DNA of 64,000 bases from Luzula sylvatica (lineage: Eukaryota > Streptophyta > Magnoliopsida > Poales > Juncaceae), in assembly GCA_946800325.1 (NCBI GenBank), contig OX326956.1:45399552-45463551 (forward strand), in the 5' to 3' direction. Shown here one piece after another: positions 48,244-60,480 of the stretch (its first letter is position 1; the number at the start of each line of letters is the position of its first letter). Made by a program: the position numbers and the translations under genes. The notes beneath the pieces were generated by a model. The model worked only from the letters and a program-made list of their open reading frames with translations, searched no databases and had not been told where the DNA came from.

Positions 48244-49525
48244 AAGGAAATTTTTCAAAAATCCCCTAATTTTTCAGGAAATTGTGAAAAACTCCCTATC
48301 TTCTTTGCTTCTTCCAAAAACCACTTAACATTTTGTTATTCCTTAAAAAAATCCTACTTTTTGTTATGTTTTTGAACATGATCATTATATCCCTTACTTT
48401 TATTTTATAAATCTTCATAATTTAATAAACAATACACATAAATTAAAATTAAAATATTATATAAAAATACAACAATAAAATAATTGTTAAAAAATAAATA
48501 ATACATAGATATTTATATAGGGAATGATAACTAAAATCCAAATTAAGAACCCAATAATATATTTCAACTTGTAGAATAATATCTTTAAATGTATTAAAAA
48601 AAACGTGTCAGAAAGTGCGGGATAGAAATCGCGCGTCAGAAAACGCGTATGAGCGTTGTATGTCATGCACCATATATAGCATAATATTTTGTATAGTTCA
48701 GTATAATATCTTGTATCGTTCAGTATAATATATTGACAGTTGGAATCTTTAATTGTATTAAAAAATATGTCAGAAAATGTGTGTCAGAAATCGCGTGGCG
48801 GAAATCACGTATGGACGCGGTCCGTCATGCACCATATATAGAATAATAATATCTTGTATCGTTCAGTATAATATCTTGTCAGTTGTATTCTGGGTCTGTA
48901 TTCTTTCTCTGTATTCGAGCTAGCAGACCCAGATATTAAAATAGTATAATAAATAATACGTAGATATTAAAATATCATTTTCAACAATTATTATATTTTT
49001 AAAAAAAATATTAGATATCTTTTTCAACAATTATTATATCTTTTTGAAATTAAAATTTATATATATTTTTGAAACATATTATTATATAGTTTTTCAACAA
49101 TTATTATATATTATATATATATTTAGACAATATTGTTAGTATCTATACATTAATTTCAAATCATGGCAATTTTTAAATTAAAATCTTGATTTATACAATG
49201 ATTATATGAAAATTAATGTTACATATATTTTCAATAATTATTGTATTTTTATATAATATTTTACTAGCTATTTATTATTTATTTATTGATTTTGAATGGA
49301 ACCCAACAAGCTATGTATTATTTATTAAATTATGGGGGAATAATAATCATTTTTTAAAACATAACAAAAAAATGAGGTTTTAGAGGGAAGCTAAAAATGT
49401 TAAGGGTATTAAAGGAAACAAAAAATATAGGAGAGTTTTGAAGGAATCTTAAAAGTGAAAGTTTTTTTTGATAATTTTCAAAAAATAAGGGATATTTTGA
49501 AGAATTATTTGAAATATCCTGTATA
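48244..49525. mobile_element. Long-TIR fold-back element, about 1.3 kb
   Basis: The left (48244-48400) and right (about 49320-49525) ends are imperfect inverted copies, sharing TTTTTGTTATGTTTT, TTATTCCTT/ATTCCTTCAAAA and AAATATCCCTTA-type words. The interior has two near copies of ATATCTTGTATCGTTCAGTATAATAT-type text (about 48700-48870; exact core TGTATCGTTCAGTATAATAT) and no frame. It resembles the element at 33960-35085 in design. Confidence 0.6.
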
Positions 49526-50580
49526 TGTATAGAAATGATCAGCAACACATATAACATGTTTAAATCACATAATGTACCAAGTTTGAACATGCTGTTATTC
49601 TTTGAATGTCAATCTAAGTAAACATAGTTTAACTTTTGTTATCGAGTGCTCGAGGATCTTGTAGCAAAGCATATGAATATATGATCCTCCATTTTAAATG
49701 TAGGTCCATAAAATGAGTTCCGAGCCATTATCGATAACTAATTTCTTTCATACTTAAAAAGATGAATAAAGATTGAAGCCTTAATTTCATGTGTACGTAC
49801 TCCTTCAAAACTTTAAAGTATCTACTTAAAAAGGGGCCTAATTTCGGTTACTTCTTCGAAATTTTGAAGAATACGATCGAGAAATATTAGACATGTCCAA
49901 CTTTTTGGGCCTCTAAAATATATCTATATAGAAAAATGATATGTGGCGATGCGGCTCATTTACAATCTTCAAAAATACAATGTCAGTCCAATATATGTTT
50001 TATATTATTATATATGCCAAATATAAATTCTTTTATGAGGCCATATACTATACTATGCCCCCACGAGTAATGTTTTTGATCGTTATTTCATTACATCATG
50101 GTGCTGATAAGTAGTGATTAATTATTAATTCAATTAAAATCAAATTTATATGTAAAATTGAATTAATGTGTAATTAGCATGTATTTTTATTGATACGTTG
50201 AAATTAATAATTAATTCGTTTTTGTATGTTAATTAGATTGCTAATTACCTCCATTAATACCAAATTTCCCTTCTCTTATATACATTCATAAAAAGTATAT
50301 ATTACACTCTTACATAATCATAAATTAGGGACAAGCATTATTTATACAAAGAATATAATAGCTAAATTTAATATATACTTACAAAATCGTATTCACTCAA
50401 AATGACCATAATGATTCCGTAAAATATAAAAAAAATATATATATATTTATGTACATTATTTTTAAGTAGATACGAAATATCTTTGAAATGTCTACAAAAT
50501 CTTGACTGTTTTTTCGATTTATATCGAGTGACCTTTGTTTCTCATTTATTTTCGAGAAACCGGGTTTGACGAGTTGAACT
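49526..50580. other. AT-rich spacer
   Basis: No supported gene or repeat. Confidence 0.4.
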
Positions 50581-50772
50581 CAGTGACGGATCTTGACGAA
50601 GTTTCTCGAAGACAGATACAATTATTTTGGAAAAACTAAACGGTAAATTTTACACTATTATACTGATAAAACACATTGAATTACTCGTTAAAAACACTGT
50701 TCGGCTAAAATCTTCGGAGACGAGGCAAAGTCCCTCTCTCCGTCTCCCGGTCCCTGTTAAGAACTGTCCCTA
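50581..50772. mobile_element. 192-bp hAT-type MITE
   Basis: It starts CAGTGACGGATC, close to the hAT terminus at 8187, and ends with a degenerate partner (GAACTGTCCCTA). The perfect 8-bp duplication GTTGAACT is at 50573-50580 and 50773-50780. Non-coding. Confidence 0.78.
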
Positions 50773-53700
50773 GTTGAACTCGTGATTTTTTTGAGACTTG
50801 AATAAAACCGTTTAATCTAACAAGTTTTGACAAAATCTTTATTGTCTTTTTTTATTTTTTATTTGTTATTACCATACGTTATGCAAGATTAAATACAAAA
50901 AGACATACGCACCGTATTCATCAAGAATTTAGGAGCAAAATAAATCTTTGGTCTCTTCCTCTCAGGTTCCTTTTCAAGTAAATGACATGAGAATTTCATG
51001 TAAATTAATTTTTGCATAAATAAATGTGAGTCTCACTCACATGTCAATGAGTCTCGATAATGAATTTGAGAATGAAAGAGTGAGTGACTCTGCCTCTGGC
51101 ATCACTCCATCATGATATTTTTATTTTTATAAAGATATATGTGGTACTTCAATATTTTTGTGGTGCATGTGCATACAAGTAATTATATCACATTTTTATC
51201 ATTTCAATCGAATTAATAAAAGAAAATCACCGCATTTTAATCGATATATGTCTAATTATCACCCATATATATCATATATTATATATTTTTATTTATACAT
51301 ATAAATGCTTGTTATATCTCTTATACGTATATTTTATTTTTTGAAACATGTTAATTGTCAAAAAAATTGCAAGGGTATCCGTGATATTTCCACTTTTGTG
51401 AGGGAGAATTCATCACATTTTCAATGTTTTGTGGGGGTTACAAATGAAGTTATTCCTTAAAAAAAAGCAGAACCGAACCAATCAACCAATGCATGCCGTA
51501 TTGGTGTCGGTGTCGGTGCATTCTCCAATTTGGAACCAAATCTTCGATTAATTCATGCATATAATTTTGTATACTTTATGTTCACATATTCATTTATGAA
51601 ACCACATTATAGATATAGTCTACTTTGCCACAAAATAAATGTCATGACAATGTAGGTGGTGGTGTTTTGTTGTTATTTCGCAACACGGACTTTGCTAAAG
51701 TAATATAATCATTATTACTCACATTTATGTGTCTTTTTTGGAGTAACTTTTTAAGATAATTTCTTTAAATAAATACTTAATTTTATCTATGAGGAATTAG
51801 TAGATAATTATGAAGTTTTGCTTACCAAACAAAAGAAAATATTGGTTTAGAATTATTATTTTTTCAAACTCGTGACGTGTAAAAACGAACTCTATAATCA
51901 CAAATCACAAGTAGGTCTCTATGGATAGATTTGGTCTAAGATAATATTTTAAGATGATATGCATACAAAAATGGACTCTATAATCTATATTATATCTTAG
52001 GAGAGTTTTAATATCGTACATTTTTTTAATTATTTTTTTTTTGATATTTTAACAATTAATTATATTTATAAAATAATATATCAAAAAATTTATTTGTTAT
52101 GAAGATTTTTATTTAAATGAATAACAAAAAATTTCAATTTAATCAAATATTAATTGATAAATATATTTGAAACATTACCTTAAATATTCATAAATAAATA
52201 ATTACTCTAAATATTCTTGAAAATGAATGCATGATAAAAAAAATGACGTACGATAGAAGTCCCCTATATCTTAATACTATCAAACACAAAAAAAAAAAAA
52301 TTACATTTATATTATTTAAATGGACAAAATGTTGCCAGTTTCAAAAATAAATTACCATGATAATTTCCAGAGGATCCAAAAACAAGAAATTGGTTCTTTT
52401 GCACTGAGCTTTCATTAGCCAACTTAGCATAGATCCAAATAATTAAGAATAAACAAAAGCTTCTTAACTCGATTTGGGAGAATTGCACTTCAATTGAACT
52501 CATTTTGGTGGTTTTTCAATTCGATTTCCTTTGTTTACTTTCAAACTAGTTAGGTAATTTTGGTATGAAACTATTTTAATCTGGATTAATGGCTTGGTCA
52601 TGAAAAATTGGTAGTGTTAGGTCGAATTCAATTCACATACATTTCAGTTAATTTTGCATTAGAAAAATGTTTGAGACCGTTGAATTTGTGTTGTCAAAAT
52701 ATCGTGTACCTCAGAAAATGACATGTCATCAAATTTAACATTTTAAAAAATATATTGCCGACTAAATATTTTTCACCTATGAATTAATTTTATTGACACT
52801 CCAACTACCACTTAAATAATGAAGCTTAAATCATGTAGAGGCAAACTTTTATGCCAAAAATTCATAAAATATCCTACAAATTTCTAAGGATTCATAATGA
52901 TTAATTAATCTGCCAAAACAAATGATGTAATAATTCTTATATTTATTGATGAAGTTCAATAAATAATTCAATGATACTAACTTCATTAGTGAAAAGCTCA
53001 AAATAAATTACTTTTTATAAATTAGGCTGAGGGCATGAAGAAGACCCGAGATTATTGAAATTTTGGCTGCTTTTCATGACAGCAAAATAATTTTGTTTCT
53101 CACTAACTACTGCTTCCTTTCACATGTCATGACTCATGTGCAACAGTGCGAGTCCCCATGTGTTTTACATCCCTTAAATCTAATCTAATCTAATTATTAA
53201 TGTATAGTAAATAGGAATTGAATAATGCACCTTACTTCAAGTACTTAGTTTCCTTCACGTGTACTTTATTAGAGTCGCAACTTAATTCTTTTTTTTCATT
53301 TTATTAACATTTAAATTTGTATTATTGTAAAAAAAAGAATATTTAAATTTTGAGGTCATATATCGTAAGCTGTAACCCCCCAATTTCCCCACAACATCAT
53401 ATGTATCCATAATTAATGATTAATTAGTCTAGTAATTAACCAAGTGATATTTCATTAACGATTAATTAATATATAATTAAAATACATATATATATATTAA
53501 TAATTCTTAATTTATGTCAATTAACTGTTAATTGGATGTCATTTTGTAAAAATGTGATGAAAAAATAAGGAAGTATGACATAATTATCCATACAATTTTA
53601 CACTTACGGGGACCGTGAAAGTTCTAACGAACGAACATCGTTCTTCTGAGCACAGTTGATTTTTACACTTACTTGGCTAATATATGGTTGAGAACATCTA

Positions 53701-54187
53701 CAAATTCTTTTACATTCCAATATCCTTTTTTTTTATTTATGTTGTTGTTGTTTTTGTTTTTATGAATTGTTTTTTTTAATTTGTGGGATATATAAGAATT
53801 TGTGTTTGTTGAGATTTATCATCATGAGAAATTTAAAAGATCTCAAATCCTTTCATTTGTTATTTTATTGTTTCGTTAGAATTGACTGGGTCACAAATTC
53901 CTTCAAATATTAGCGAGTTCCATAATTATTTATCCAATCTCTAAACAAAATAGATTATTTTTGATAGTCTATTAACAAACAAGGTTATTTTGAAAAAAAT
54001 TACCTCAATTTTGTCCATAACAAATTCCAAAATTTAAAATCATCCTTAGTAACCCAACCTACAAGCTTATGAATTGTCACAAGGGACATCATGATAATCC
54101 ATCACAAAATATAAAATAAATTGTAAGCTTTAAAGTTTAAAGCCAAACTCTAAATTTAATTACACAATTAAGATCCTAATTAGTAAT

Positions 54188-54190
<3 letters not shown>
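50773..54190. other. Long AT-rich intergenic stretch
   Basis: No supported gene. At about 51360-51440 a short text (TATCCGTGATATTTCC, TTTTGTGGGGGTTACAAATGAA) resembles a decayed terminus of the 35715 MITE family. Otherwise nothing stands out. Confidence 0.4.

Positions 54191-54244
<54 letters not shown>
54191..54244. repeat. TA microsatellite
   Basis: About 25 uninterrupted TA units. Confidence 0.95.
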
Positions 54245-54248
<4 letters not shown>

Positions 54249-54871
54249 TATATAGATCATTTGATGAATGCTACAAACATAGACGAGTAGGTAAATAAAT
54301 CACCAACAAAAAGATACTATTATTTCCAAATTCACATTTTGAACTCTTTGTTGCCTCCCTAGTTAGTGAATATAAATCAAACTTATCAAATCAATTTTTT
54401 TGTGATTTAGACTAATACTTCTAAAAGGAAACTAAACCAAGTCTTAGTACTAATCCTTAATAAGACCACGACAATATTTATGACTCTGTCAACCTTTACA
54501 CCCCCCCACCCACCCCACCCCCCTCTCATATCTCGCTCACACACACACACCGTAAAAGAAATTCAAAAGATCCATTCTTCGCAATAAAAGAGACCATGTT
54601 TAGCGCTAAACAGATAAAATATTGCTAGAAAGAGAGAAGAAGCTTCAAATAAACTAGTTTGGTCCTTTTCACCCTTCGAGAGAACTCTTCCATCTCAAAG
54701 AGAAGGCCAAGGGAGAACGAGGACAAACACGTCAAGGACCTCCACATCACCCCCGTTCGAAGTCAAAACGGTACAACTCATTATTGCTTCCGTGTTCTCT
54801 TCTCTTAAAAGGAGGGAGAAGAAAAGAAGAGAAGCAAAGTGTGCATAGTGTGAAAGAGGAGTGCACAAGGT

Positions 54872-57520
54872 ATGAAAATGGGTGAGAGATCGAAGCTCGT
54901 GAGAAATCTAAAGCAAGAATCTAAGAGGTTCAGACTTTTAGTTCTCGTTGTTGGGTTTTTTCTAGTGAGTTTAACCTTCATAGTTATCGCGAAACCAGAT
55001 GCAATTTTGTTTACGGATGGTAAAGTTCTCTTTTCAAGTTCAAAGTTCAGATCTTTTCGGATTGTGCGAGATTCGTTGTGGGTTTTGTGATTTTGAGCTA
55101 ATTAAGTGTGATTTGTTTCTATGTTTATGATTTTTGTAGCTGTGAAGAAGATTAGGGCTGACCAAGCTACACCTTCTCTGAGGGTTGAAGAGAAAACAAT
55201 TGTTAATGAACTCGGTGAGTTTGATTTTATCACGTTTTAACTTGAAACTGAAATTTGGTAAATTGATTTGGGATACAAAAGGAGAAAGTTGGTTTCTTTT
55301 TTCTTCGATTTGGAATTGAACATGGTTTTTTTTTGTATTCTTTTTGCAGAAGAGGCTCTGAGTATAGAAGATGAGCCAGTAGACGCAACTATAATAGGTA
55401 TTTTTCTGTAATGAACTTGTATTTTATTCGGATCTGTAAGTAATATCGAGAAATAACAGGGTTTGGTTTGAAAAATCTTTCAGGTAATAACAATGAAGAG
55501 ACCCAAGTGAAAGACGAAAGCACGATAAATCTACAACAAAAGATTACTGTCGAAGAACCGACTAAAACCGAGAACACAATTGGTCCAGATCAATTCGGTA
55601 ATCCCCTTAATATTATTTCACTCATTTTGTATAATTACAAGTATTATTTTGGATAAATATAGATATTTAAACTCTCTTTTTTCTCATTTATATACCCTTT
55701 CTTTAATGCTTGCACTTAATTTCTCATTTTGTGGGGTTTCCTCAAATATATTCTCTTGGACAAATCTTATTTTTGTTATATAACCCTCAATAACAATGTT
55801 TCATATTGAAAAGGGCTTACAGGTAATAATAATGAAAATGAGGGGGGTGGAGAGAAAAAGGAGGAAGTGAAGCACAAAGTGACTCTTCCAACTGTATCCA
55901 ACTACACCATCAATGACTCCTCAGATTCCAAATCTGAAGGTATCCCATGCCTTCCCTTTTCTTTTCTATTTGGGAAATTTGCCAAGGAGTCCCTGTATTA
56001 TGATGAAGTTGCAAAAAAGTCCTGACAAAAAATTAATTAAATTAGAGGAGCAAGGATTTTTTTACAAAATTGACATATGCTGGGGGCTTTTTTGGTAATT
56101 TTTACTAATGCAAGGGCTTATTTGCAACTTCATCGTAATGCATGGTTATTTTTGTAATTTTTACTTCCCTTTAATATATAAATTTGGGATATTTTGATGT
56201 TTACAGAGAGTACAATGGACACTGATATAATGCTTCAAACTAATAATCCCGATCAAACCGAAGATTCCAATATACCAAGTATTTTTTTTCTCAAAATCAT
56301 AATCTAATTATTTGTATATTATTTTACAAATTTCTGACTAAAATGTCAACGTTATTTTCTCTATAGGTTCGACAAGTGGGAAACCATTATGCGATTTCTC
56401 AAACTTCCGCGCAAACATTTGCGACATGGAGGGCGAAATCGTAGTGGACCCAACTTCCAAGTCCATTTTGTACAAAGAACCAACCGGGTCAACCCGAGAC
56501 GAGACTTGGAAAATGCAACCCTACCCTAGGAAAGGCGATAAATTATGTTTGAGCCACACGACCGAACTCACGGTTAAATCCGCAAAAAACCCACCTCAAT
56601 GCACCAAAAATCATAACGTACCTGCCCTTGTATTCTCCATAAAGGGTTATACGGGGAATTTGTTTCATGATTTTACCGACGTAATGGTGCCTCTTTTTAC
56701 GACCGCGAGCCAGTTCAATGGAGAGGTCCAGTTCATGTTCTCGGACATGATGATATGGTGGGTGCGGAAGTACGATAACGTCCTTAAAAGCTTATCTAAT
56801 TATCCCATTATTGATCTTACTAATGATAATGAGGTGCATTGTTTCAAGCATGTGATAGTGGGGTTACATGCTTATATGGAGTTCACTATCGACTCTACCA
56901 AGTCGCCTAATAACGTGACAATGGTTGATTTTAATGCGTTTATGAGACGCGCGTATGAATTACCTAGAACTTCCGTTACTGTTTTGGGTGAACAACCTAG
57001 TAAAAAACCTAGATTACTTATCATTTCGAGGAAGAGGACTCGTACGTTTTTGAATTTGAATGAAATAGTGGAGATGGCCCAAGATATAGGGTATGAGGTG
57101 GTGATAAACGAGGCCGATGTGAGTTCGAGCGTTGCTCAAATGGCACAAGTGGTAAATTCATGTGATGTCATGATGGGCGTTCATGGAGCGGGTTTAACCA
57201 ACTGTGTTTTTCTTCCCCAAAATGGTACTATAATTCAAGTCGTGCCTTGGGGGGCCTTGGATTGGATCTCGAAAATTGATTTTGGAGACCCTTCTACTCA
57301 AATGGGTTTACATTATTCGCATTATAGCATAAACGTGGAGGAGAGTAGTTTGCTTGAGTTGTATCCTCGGGACCATGAAATATTTAGGAACCCGATTGCG
57401 TTCCATAATAAAGGGTTTCAGTTTATAAAGGATACGTTTTTGGATAAACAAAACGTGAAACTTGACGTGAAGCGGTTTAGGAGTGTTTTGTTGGAGGCAC
57501 TAGATCATCTTAGCCCTTGA
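54872..57520 (+). CDS. GT61 glycosyltransferase, gene 3
   Basis: Seven exons: 54872-55019, 55140-55214, 55350-55397, 55484-55597, 55823-55939, 56207-56278, 56367-57520, giving 575 aa. All six introns are phase 1. Membrane anchor at about residues 21-40. Five stem exons encode 142 residues rich in E, D, N, T and K; exons 4 and 5 both begin GNNNE, as if duplicated. The catalytic exon has CTKNHNVPALVFS, YTGNLFHDFTD (about 286-296), KKPRLLIISRKRTRTFLN, VHGAGLTN (463-470) and IQVVPWG (481-487), plus an N-glycosylation site NVT. A second ATG two codons in (54878) is equally possible. Expected to be a Golgi GT61 of the plant xylan/mucilage clade. A MITE-like insert occupies the intron before exon 6. 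Confidence 0.9.
55970..56165. mobile_element. MITE-like inverted repeat in intron of GT61 gene 3
   Basis: Inverted arms share ATGATGAAGTTGCAAAAAAGTCC-type text (exact core GATGAAGTTGCAAA) at about 55998-56020 and its complement at about 56113-56140. It lies wholly inside the intron between exons 5 and 6, so the frame is not affected. Confidence 0.6.
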
Positions 57521-58002
57521 GATGAATTAGATTGGTGGTTTATAGTTTATTTATTTATTTAATGGGAGATTTTGTGTAACTTAATTTCGGCAAAATCAAT
57601 ATTATTCTTTTCAATTTGTTTAATCCGTTTGTTTCTTCATCTTCTCGCTTAGTATGTATGAGAGGTTTATATATTTGTAAGTATTGGATTCTAGAAGATG
57701 AAATGTTCAAATTGCCAAGTTTTTGTAGTTTATACTAATAATTTAGTTAATGAAAGATCAGTCAAAAAAAAAAAGTTTTTGTAGTTATACTAATATGAGA
57801 GGTTTATATATTTGTTTACTTGTATACTAATTTTATGTACATTTTGTAAGTAAATTTAAATCAATGAAAGTTTGAGCAGCCAGCATTTGCTGTCTCCTCC
57901 ATCAAAAAAAAAAAGAAAGATCAGTCAAGAATAATGCTATCATTGTTTACCATCTTAGCTTAAAACTACACTTGAATTATTTTCAAAATCTTGGTTTGTG
58001 AA
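57521..58002. other. 3' flank of GT61 gene 3
   Basis: 3' UTR and spacer. The phrase ATACTAATATGAGAGG... and AGATCAGTCAA recur at 57650-57930, a small local duplication. Confidence 0.4.
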
Positions 58003-58665
58003 TAGGGGTGTAAACGGTTCGGATCCGGTTCGGATAGTGGTCATACCAGATCCGGATCCGTATTTTTTTTCGGTTACGGATACGGATACGGATATTCCCG
58101 GATCCGGATACGGTTCGGATATTAAACGGATACGGATTCGGTTCGGATATCTCGGATACGGATACGAATCTGGATATTATTCGGATAGTTCAAACAGATA
58201 TTTTGTATGTAACATAACTATCTATTTTACCAACGAATCTCAAACAATATAAAAATAATACTTAAATAATACATAAAAAGACATTATAATTTTACGAAAC
58301 AAAATCAAGTATTTGTCAAATATTTTGGGATTTGGAAAATCATACATGAAATATTCATTTTCTTTTAGAATAGACTTGGTTTATCAATTATAAGGCATGC
58401 AAACATAAACTTATATTGGGCTCTATAAGACCATATTTATTTAAAAACATAATAAATTTTCAAAAACGGATATCCGTTTTTATACTGTTATTCGGATCCG
58501 GATCTGACCCCAATTATCAAAACCGAATCCGGATCCGGATCCGAAAAAACGGATCTGGGTCGGATTCGGATCCGTTCGGATCCGGATAATTTTATTCGGA
58601 TCCGGATATTTAGGCGGATTCGGTTCGGGTCGGTTCGGATAATATCCGAACCGTTTACATCCCTA
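58003..58665. mobile_element. 663-bp hAT-type MITE (GGATCC-rich)
   Basis: Termini are TAGGGGTGTAAACGGTTCGG on the left and TAGGGATGTAAACGGTTCGG on the right (as complement). The perfect 8-bp duplication TTTGTGAA is at 57995-58002 and 58666-58673. Subterminal regions are dense in CGGATCCGGAT words. Protein-like frames here are repeat translation. Confidence 0.95.
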
Positions 58666-58709
58666 TTTGTGAATGTGATAGAACCTATGTCGCATTGATA
58701 CTTCAAAAA

Positions 58710-58852
58710 AAATCTTGGTTTGTGAATGTGATAAACTCTGAAAAATTAATGTATCGTCGTATCGTATGGGATACGCGAAAATCTTGATTTGTGAATGTGA
58801 TAAACTCTTTGAAAAATTAATGTACGTCGTATTTGTATCGTATCGGATACGC
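58710..58852 (+). repeat. Tandem repeat, about 70-bp unit
   Basis: Two full copies (58710-58777 and 58778-58852) share AAAATCTTG(G/A)TTTGTGAATG, GATAAACTCT and ATCGTAT(G/C)GGATACGC. A third, partial copy is split by the hAT MITE (57985-58002 and 58666-58690). Confidence 0.85.
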
Positions 58853-58856
58853 TACA

Positions 58857-59640
58857 ACATATGTTAGAACATAATTTTTTAGGGTTACCAAAGGGAAAAA
58901 GATGAAAAACAAGTTTTAACATCTCAACATTATTATAAGTACTTGTCTTCTTAATTGCTTTAAGAAACCACATCAAAGAAGAGTACACGCAATGGCCCAA
59001 CATGTGAAGCCGAATATAGTACAAGCTCCCATAGCCAAGAATATTTCCAAAGGAAACCTTATACTTTTCAACATTTAGATACAAATCATAATTAGCTTTA
59101 TAAATGTGGTTATCATGATATTAATTAATTTCACTATCTTGGTCTATTACATGTCACTATAACTTGTAGCATTTAATCATTCCTCCTTTTGACCTTCTCA
59201 TCATGTTCCACAGAGAAAAATCATAGTTGGGACTTTTAAAGTCTTAAATAGCTGTTCATGAACTAGAAACATGCTTAGTCATGTTACAAAAAATCTATTT
59301 TATAAAATAAAATAATATGGTAGCTCGGTCGGCTCACCTTGTCAAGACTATTTCATGTGCTCCTTGCCAAATATAAAAATAAAATAAAATATACATCATA
59401 TATCTATCTCTACAAAATTGGAAAATTACATGACACTCAAATAATCATACAAAATATCATTTGAATATGTGATATGCCCCTAAACATCATTAAGAAATAA
59501 ACATCATAAAATTTTCTAAGAAATTTGATGAATAATGATATAATTTCTTATAATTTACATTTTATGAGAGCATATATCATATTTTGATTTTTTTTTTATA
59601 GTGAAATATAATTCATGAATCATGAATATATATATTTTTT
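58857..59640. other. AT-rich spacer
   Basis: No supported gene. At 59319-59345 GGTAGCTCGGTCGGCTCACC looks like an isolated A-box remnant. Confidence 0.35.
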
Positions 59641-59644
59641 TTAT

Positions 59645-59965
59645 CTAAGATACAGACTTGAACACTTAATTTTTGATATATTATCATAAGGGGAGTGCTA
59701 TGATAGACCCATTTTCTTATCATGGACCTATTTTTTTTTAAAAAAATTCGAATATTTGTGAAATAATGATATTTTTTGTAAGATTCTAGTGTATATTTAT
59801 AATTTAATGTTATTCAAAACATAAATTTTGTAGAATTAATTAATAAATAACTAAAATTCTTAAAATATTTTTTTAAAAATGGGTCCATGATAAAAAAAAA
59901 TGGGTCTATCATAGCACTCCCCTTATCATAATCACTTTACCACAAGACTAAGGGATCATTTGTTT
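59645..59965 (-). mobile_element. Decayed tRNA-derived SINE split by a MITE
   Basis: On the minus strand an A-box-like CTTAGTCTTGTGGTAAAGTG (59933-59952) and a B-box-like GTGTTCAAGTCTGTA (59650-59666) become adjacent at tRNA-like spacing once the 233-bp MITE and one TTATCATAA copy are removed. Confidence 0.6.
59690..59922. mobile_element. 233-bp MULE-type MITE
   Basis: Perfect terminal inverted repeats GGGGAGTGCTATGATAGACC at both ends and a perfect 9-bp duplication TTATCATAA (59681-59689 and 59923-59931). The 9-bp duplication points to Mutator-type transposition. Non-coding. Confidence 0.95.
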
Positions 59966-60384
59966 ATATATTACCTTCTAATTCTAATTTGTAGAGACTC
60001 GTAAATATTCGAAAATAAACGATATACATATATGTGATGTATATTATTTGTGCATGTGCAAAGTTGGGTGAGTTGTCAATAAGAATGTAAACACCATAAT
60101 ACTAATCTAGTCAAAATAGGGGGACTTCTAATTAATTAGGCACGATTATTTCGTCATCATAGCATGACTATAGGCTATAGCCACCAAAAAAATGAAATAT
60201 ATGTGCATACATGCCGATGCCATGCATGACATTTTATACACTCACAAATTATTTTAGTAACTAACTCACTAACTTATTTTATTAATTTAGATCCTATGAG
60301 TAAGCAGATTATATTGAACCCACAAATCAATGAAAAAAGTTAATAATTTAGTACGTATAATAATTTATAAATATTGTCAATGAA

Positions 60385-60480
60385 CTCCTAACTCGATTGA
60401 TTGAGTGTTTGACATAATAAAATAACGTGTTAAAAAAATTTATGAATTTAAATCTCAAATCAATATAAAAAATAGAAATT
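60385..60480 (+). mobile_element. Possible decayed SINE
   Basis: CTAACTCGATTGATTGAGTG (A-box-like) is followed 40 bases later by GAATTTAAATCTCAAATC (decayed B box) and an A-rich end. Weak. Confidence 0.4.

Noticed and set aside
52312..52503. Minus-strand frame of 63 codons
   Set aside because: Isolated, AT-rich, no similarity or splice context; typical of chance frames.
58003..58706. Frames on both strands with DPDPDS/GYGSD text
   Set aside because: They lie in the GGATCC-rich arms of the hAT MITE and are repeat translation.
59319..59345. A-box-like GGTAGCTCGGTCGGCTCACC
   Set aside because: No B box at suitable distance and no tRNA fold; kept only as a possible remnant.
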